This document shows, piece by piece, positions 62,912 through 64,000 of a DNA stretch of 64,000 bases. Source of the stretch: Woeseiaceae bacterium (lineage in GTDB: Bacteria; Pseudomonadota; Gammaproteobacteria; Steroidobacterales; Woeseiaceae). The notes beneath the pieces are model-generated. The model was not told the origin of the DNA. It searched no databases and saw only the letters and a list, made by a program, of their open reading frames with translations. Made by a program: the position numbers and the translations under genes. The DNA lies in assembly GCA_013042375.1 (NCBI GenBank), contig JABDQH010000059.1, positions 1 to 64,000 on the forward strand, in the 5' to 3' direction. Every line of letters begins with the position of its first letter. Positions within the stretch are counted from its first letter, which is position 1.

Positions 62912-63535
62912 TCAGGCGCTCTTGGCCGCGGCGGGCTTGTCCGCGTCCGCTGCTGCTTTCTCGTCCGTAGCGTCACCGGCGTCGTCGGCCGCTTCCGGCG
63001 TCTTGTCCGCCGTGGCCTCTTCGGCAGGCGCTGCTTCTGCCTTGTCCGCCGGGGCTTCTTCGGCAGGTGCTGCTTCTGCCTTTTCCGCCGGGGCTTCTTC
63101 GGCAGGTGCTGCTTGTTTCTTGCTCGCCTTCTCTTCCTCGGCGCGCTGTGCCGCCTCGGCCGCTGCCTTGGCCTCGCGGCGCTGCTGCGCTTCCTTCTCA
63201 CGCTGCTTCTCTTCGGCAACGGCAACCGCCATCGGCGATGCCTCCGTCACGGCCTCGTCACGCTGCAGAATCAGGTTTCGCAGCACGGCGTCGTTGAACT
63301 TGAACGCGCTCTTGATCGCCGTGATCACGTCGAACGGACATTCGACGTTGAGGAGTGCGTAGTGCGCTTTGTGAATCTTGTTGATAGGGTGCGCCAGCTG
63401 GCGTCGACCCCAGTCTTCCGAGCGATGTACCTGACCGCCTGACGCGGTGACCATGCCGTGGTATTTCTCCACCATGGCCGGTACCTGCTCGCTCTGGTCC
63501 GGATGGACCAGGAATACGATCTCGTAGTGCCTCAT
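62912..63535 (-). CDS. rpsF: 30S ribosomal protein S6 with long repetitive C-terminal extension
   Basis: A 207-residue S6. The globular core (1-~100) is normal ([40 protein letters not shown]). A ~105-residue Ala/Glu/Lys-rich tail follows, first a charged helix ([16 protein letters not shown]) and then three 13-residue repeats (142-180). Typical S6 proteins are 95-140 residues, so the tail is exceptional. S6 tails in other bacteria are extended by RimK with glutamate; here an acidic tail is encoded. Confidence 0.98.
   Translation of the reverse strand: MRHYEIVFLVHPDQSEQVPAMVEKYHGMVTASGGQVHRSEDWGRRQLAHPINKIHKAHYALLNVECPFDVITAIKSAFKFNDAVLRNLILQRDEAVTEASPMAVAVAEEKQREKEAQQRREAKAAAEAAQRAEEEKASKKQAAPAEEAPAEKAEAAPAEEAPADKAEAAPAEEATADKTPEAADDAGDATDEKAAADADKPAAAKSA
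62996..63112 (-). repeat. 39-bp tandem repeat in the rpsF tail
   Basis: Three 39-bp in-frame repeats encode [26 protein letters not shown] and [13 protein letters not shown] (residues 142-180 of S6). The DNA copies are near-identical for the first two and diverged in the third, suggesting recent slippage expansion. Confidence 0.85.
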
Positions 63536-63556
63536 TGTGTCCCCTTCTGGATTACA

Positions 63557-63579
63557 GCTGCCCGGCTTTCCGGTGCAGC
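63557..63579 (-). promoter_or_regulatory. Candidate S6:S18 autoregulatory leader hairpin
   Basis: The rpsF 5' leader folds as GCTGC-A-CCGG-AAAG-CCGG-GCAGC on the minus strand, ending about 21 bases before the ATG. Known rpsF leaders bind the S6:S18 complex through a hairpin with a conserved CCG. The stem here places CCG next to a bulged A. Identification is by position and shape. Confidence 0.5.
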
Positions 63580-63616
63580 AAGAGGTTGTTCACCCGCCCA
63601 TTCGACGGGGAGGCGA

Positions 63617-63645
63617 ATCCTAACCGGCCCGGGAACGGCTTGCAA
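63617..63645 (-). promoter_or_regulatory. Candidate sigma-70 promoter of the rpsF operon
   Basis: On the minus strand TTGCAA (63645-63640) and TAGGAT (63622-63617) are 17 bp apart, each 4 of 6 to consensus. The -35 lies in the centre of the palindrome CGGCTTGCAAGCCG (63636-63649). The resulting ~74-base leader contains the hairpin at 63557-63579. Confidence 0.4.
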
Positions 63646-63663
63646 GCCGGAATTAGCTGTTTT

Positions 63664-64000
63664 TCAAGGGGCTTTGGCCGCCCGCCGGCGCTGGATCTCG
63701 TACAGGCAGATACCCGTCGCTACCGACACGTTGAGGCTTGCGACGACGCCCTGCATGGGCAGGCTGACGAGCACGTCGCAGCGGCTCGCCACGGGCGCCG
63801 AAAGCCCGGTCTCCTCGCGGCCCATGACGAGGGCCACGGACTCGCCGAGGTCGGCCTCGAACAGGCCGGATGCAGCCTGGTCGCTGGTGCCGACGCGGCG
63901 AATTCCGTAGTCCCCCAACCAATCGAGCGTCTTGCCGATATTGGCGACGGGTACGAACGGCAGCTGCTCCGCCGCCCCCGCCGCAACCTTGCTGACGGTC
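63664..64000 (-). CDS. rlmB: 23S rRNA (guanosine-2'-O)-methyltransferase RlmB, N-terminus outside window
   Basis: The last ~112 codons of a SpoU-family SPOUT methyltransferase that methylates G2251 of 23S rRNA. The visible knot motifs are VPVANIGKTLDWLGDYGI, ALVMGREETGLS and LPMQGVVASLNVSVATGICL. The coding frame runs off the right edge. It precedes rpsF on the same strand, as in many gammaproteobacteria. TrmH is excluded by the RlmB-like order and C-terminal pattern with moderate certainty. Confidence 0.88.
   Translation of the reverse strand, partial: TVSKVAAGAAEQLPFVPVANIGKTLDWLGDYGIRRVGTSDQAASGLFEADLGESVALVMGREETGLSAPVASRCDVLVSLPMQGVVASLNVSVATGICLYEIQRRRAAKAP

Overview
The window is a gene-dense, GC-rich chromosomal segment from a gammaproteobacterium outside the Enterobacterales. 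Several neighbourhoods are typical of that class: bcp-gcvR next to a divergent dapA-lipoprotein pair, rpsP-rimM-trmD-rplS, ffh near ypjD and a CorB/CorC-type gene, rpsF-rpsR-(DUF2232 membrane protein)-rplI-dnaB, a full mlaFEDCB operon, and an Rrf2-regulated SUF operon. A Woeseiales/Chromatiales-like heterotroph would fit, but the sequence alone does not settle the order. No phage, insertion sequence, CRISPR array or rRNA is visible.

Layout. 0-4.05 kb: a minus-strand ygfK-ssnA pair (flavin/Fe-S oxidoreductase plus amidohydrolase), with ssnA cut by the window edge. 4.35-19.5 kb: an exopolysaccharide locus on both strands (GT4 glycosyltransferase, polysaccharide deacetylase, initiating polyprenyl glycosylphosphotransferase, Wzc-like chain-length kinase, Wza-like export protein, outer-membrane beta-barrel, O-antigen-ligase/polymerase-type protein, two flippases, a GNAT/FemAB-type acyltransferase and an ATP-grasp ligase). 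19.6-19.9 kb: a run of hairpins, an intrinsic terminator and tRNA-Ser(GGA). 19.9-27.5 kb: envelope and lysine genes, namely a small lipoprotein that may be a minimal BamC, dapA, gcvR, bcp, bepA, mlaA and the convergent mlaFEDCB phospholipid transporter. 27.6-33.7 kb: the SUF iron-sulphur operon (Rrf2 regulator, sufB-C-D-S-U-T). 33.8-41.1 kb: a SixA-type phosphatase and amino-acid catabolism (sdaA, putA, kbl, tdh). 41.1-47.7 kb: a tight six-gene minus-strand unit encoding a TatT-type TRAP transporter, a sorbosone-dehydrogenase-like protein and SppA. 47.8-55.7 kb: translation and secretion housekeeping (rplS, trmD, rimM, rpsP, ffh), a metallo-beta-lactamase-fold hydrolase, ypjD, a CNNM/CorB protein and radA. 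55.9-59.8 kb: a CHASE2-Ser/Thr kinase, a PP2C phosphatase and a double-FHA protein. 59.8-64 kb: dnaB, rplI, a DUF2232 protein, rpsR, rpsF and the end of rlmB.

How the parts work together. The EPS genes cover lipid-linked initiation, flipping, polymerisation, chain-length control and export. BepA, MlaA-F and the lipoprotein concern outer-membrane assembly and asymmetry. Kbl and Tdh convert threonine to glycine and acetyl-CoA, SdaA converts serine to pyruvate, and PutA converts proline to glutamate; SdaA needs an Fe-S cluster, which the adjacent SUF operon could supply.

Most promising leads: the minimal BamC candidate co-oriented with dapA and tRNA-Ser; the IscR-type palindrome beside the start of the SUF regulator; the stand-alone kinase/phosphatase/FHA trio; the TatT-TRAP-dehydrogenase-SppA operon; the EPS sub-module with ATP-grasp ligase, acyltransferase and second flippase; and three unexplained repeats (60-bp tandem repeat, 11-bp direct repeat, 25-bp-arm inverted repeat).
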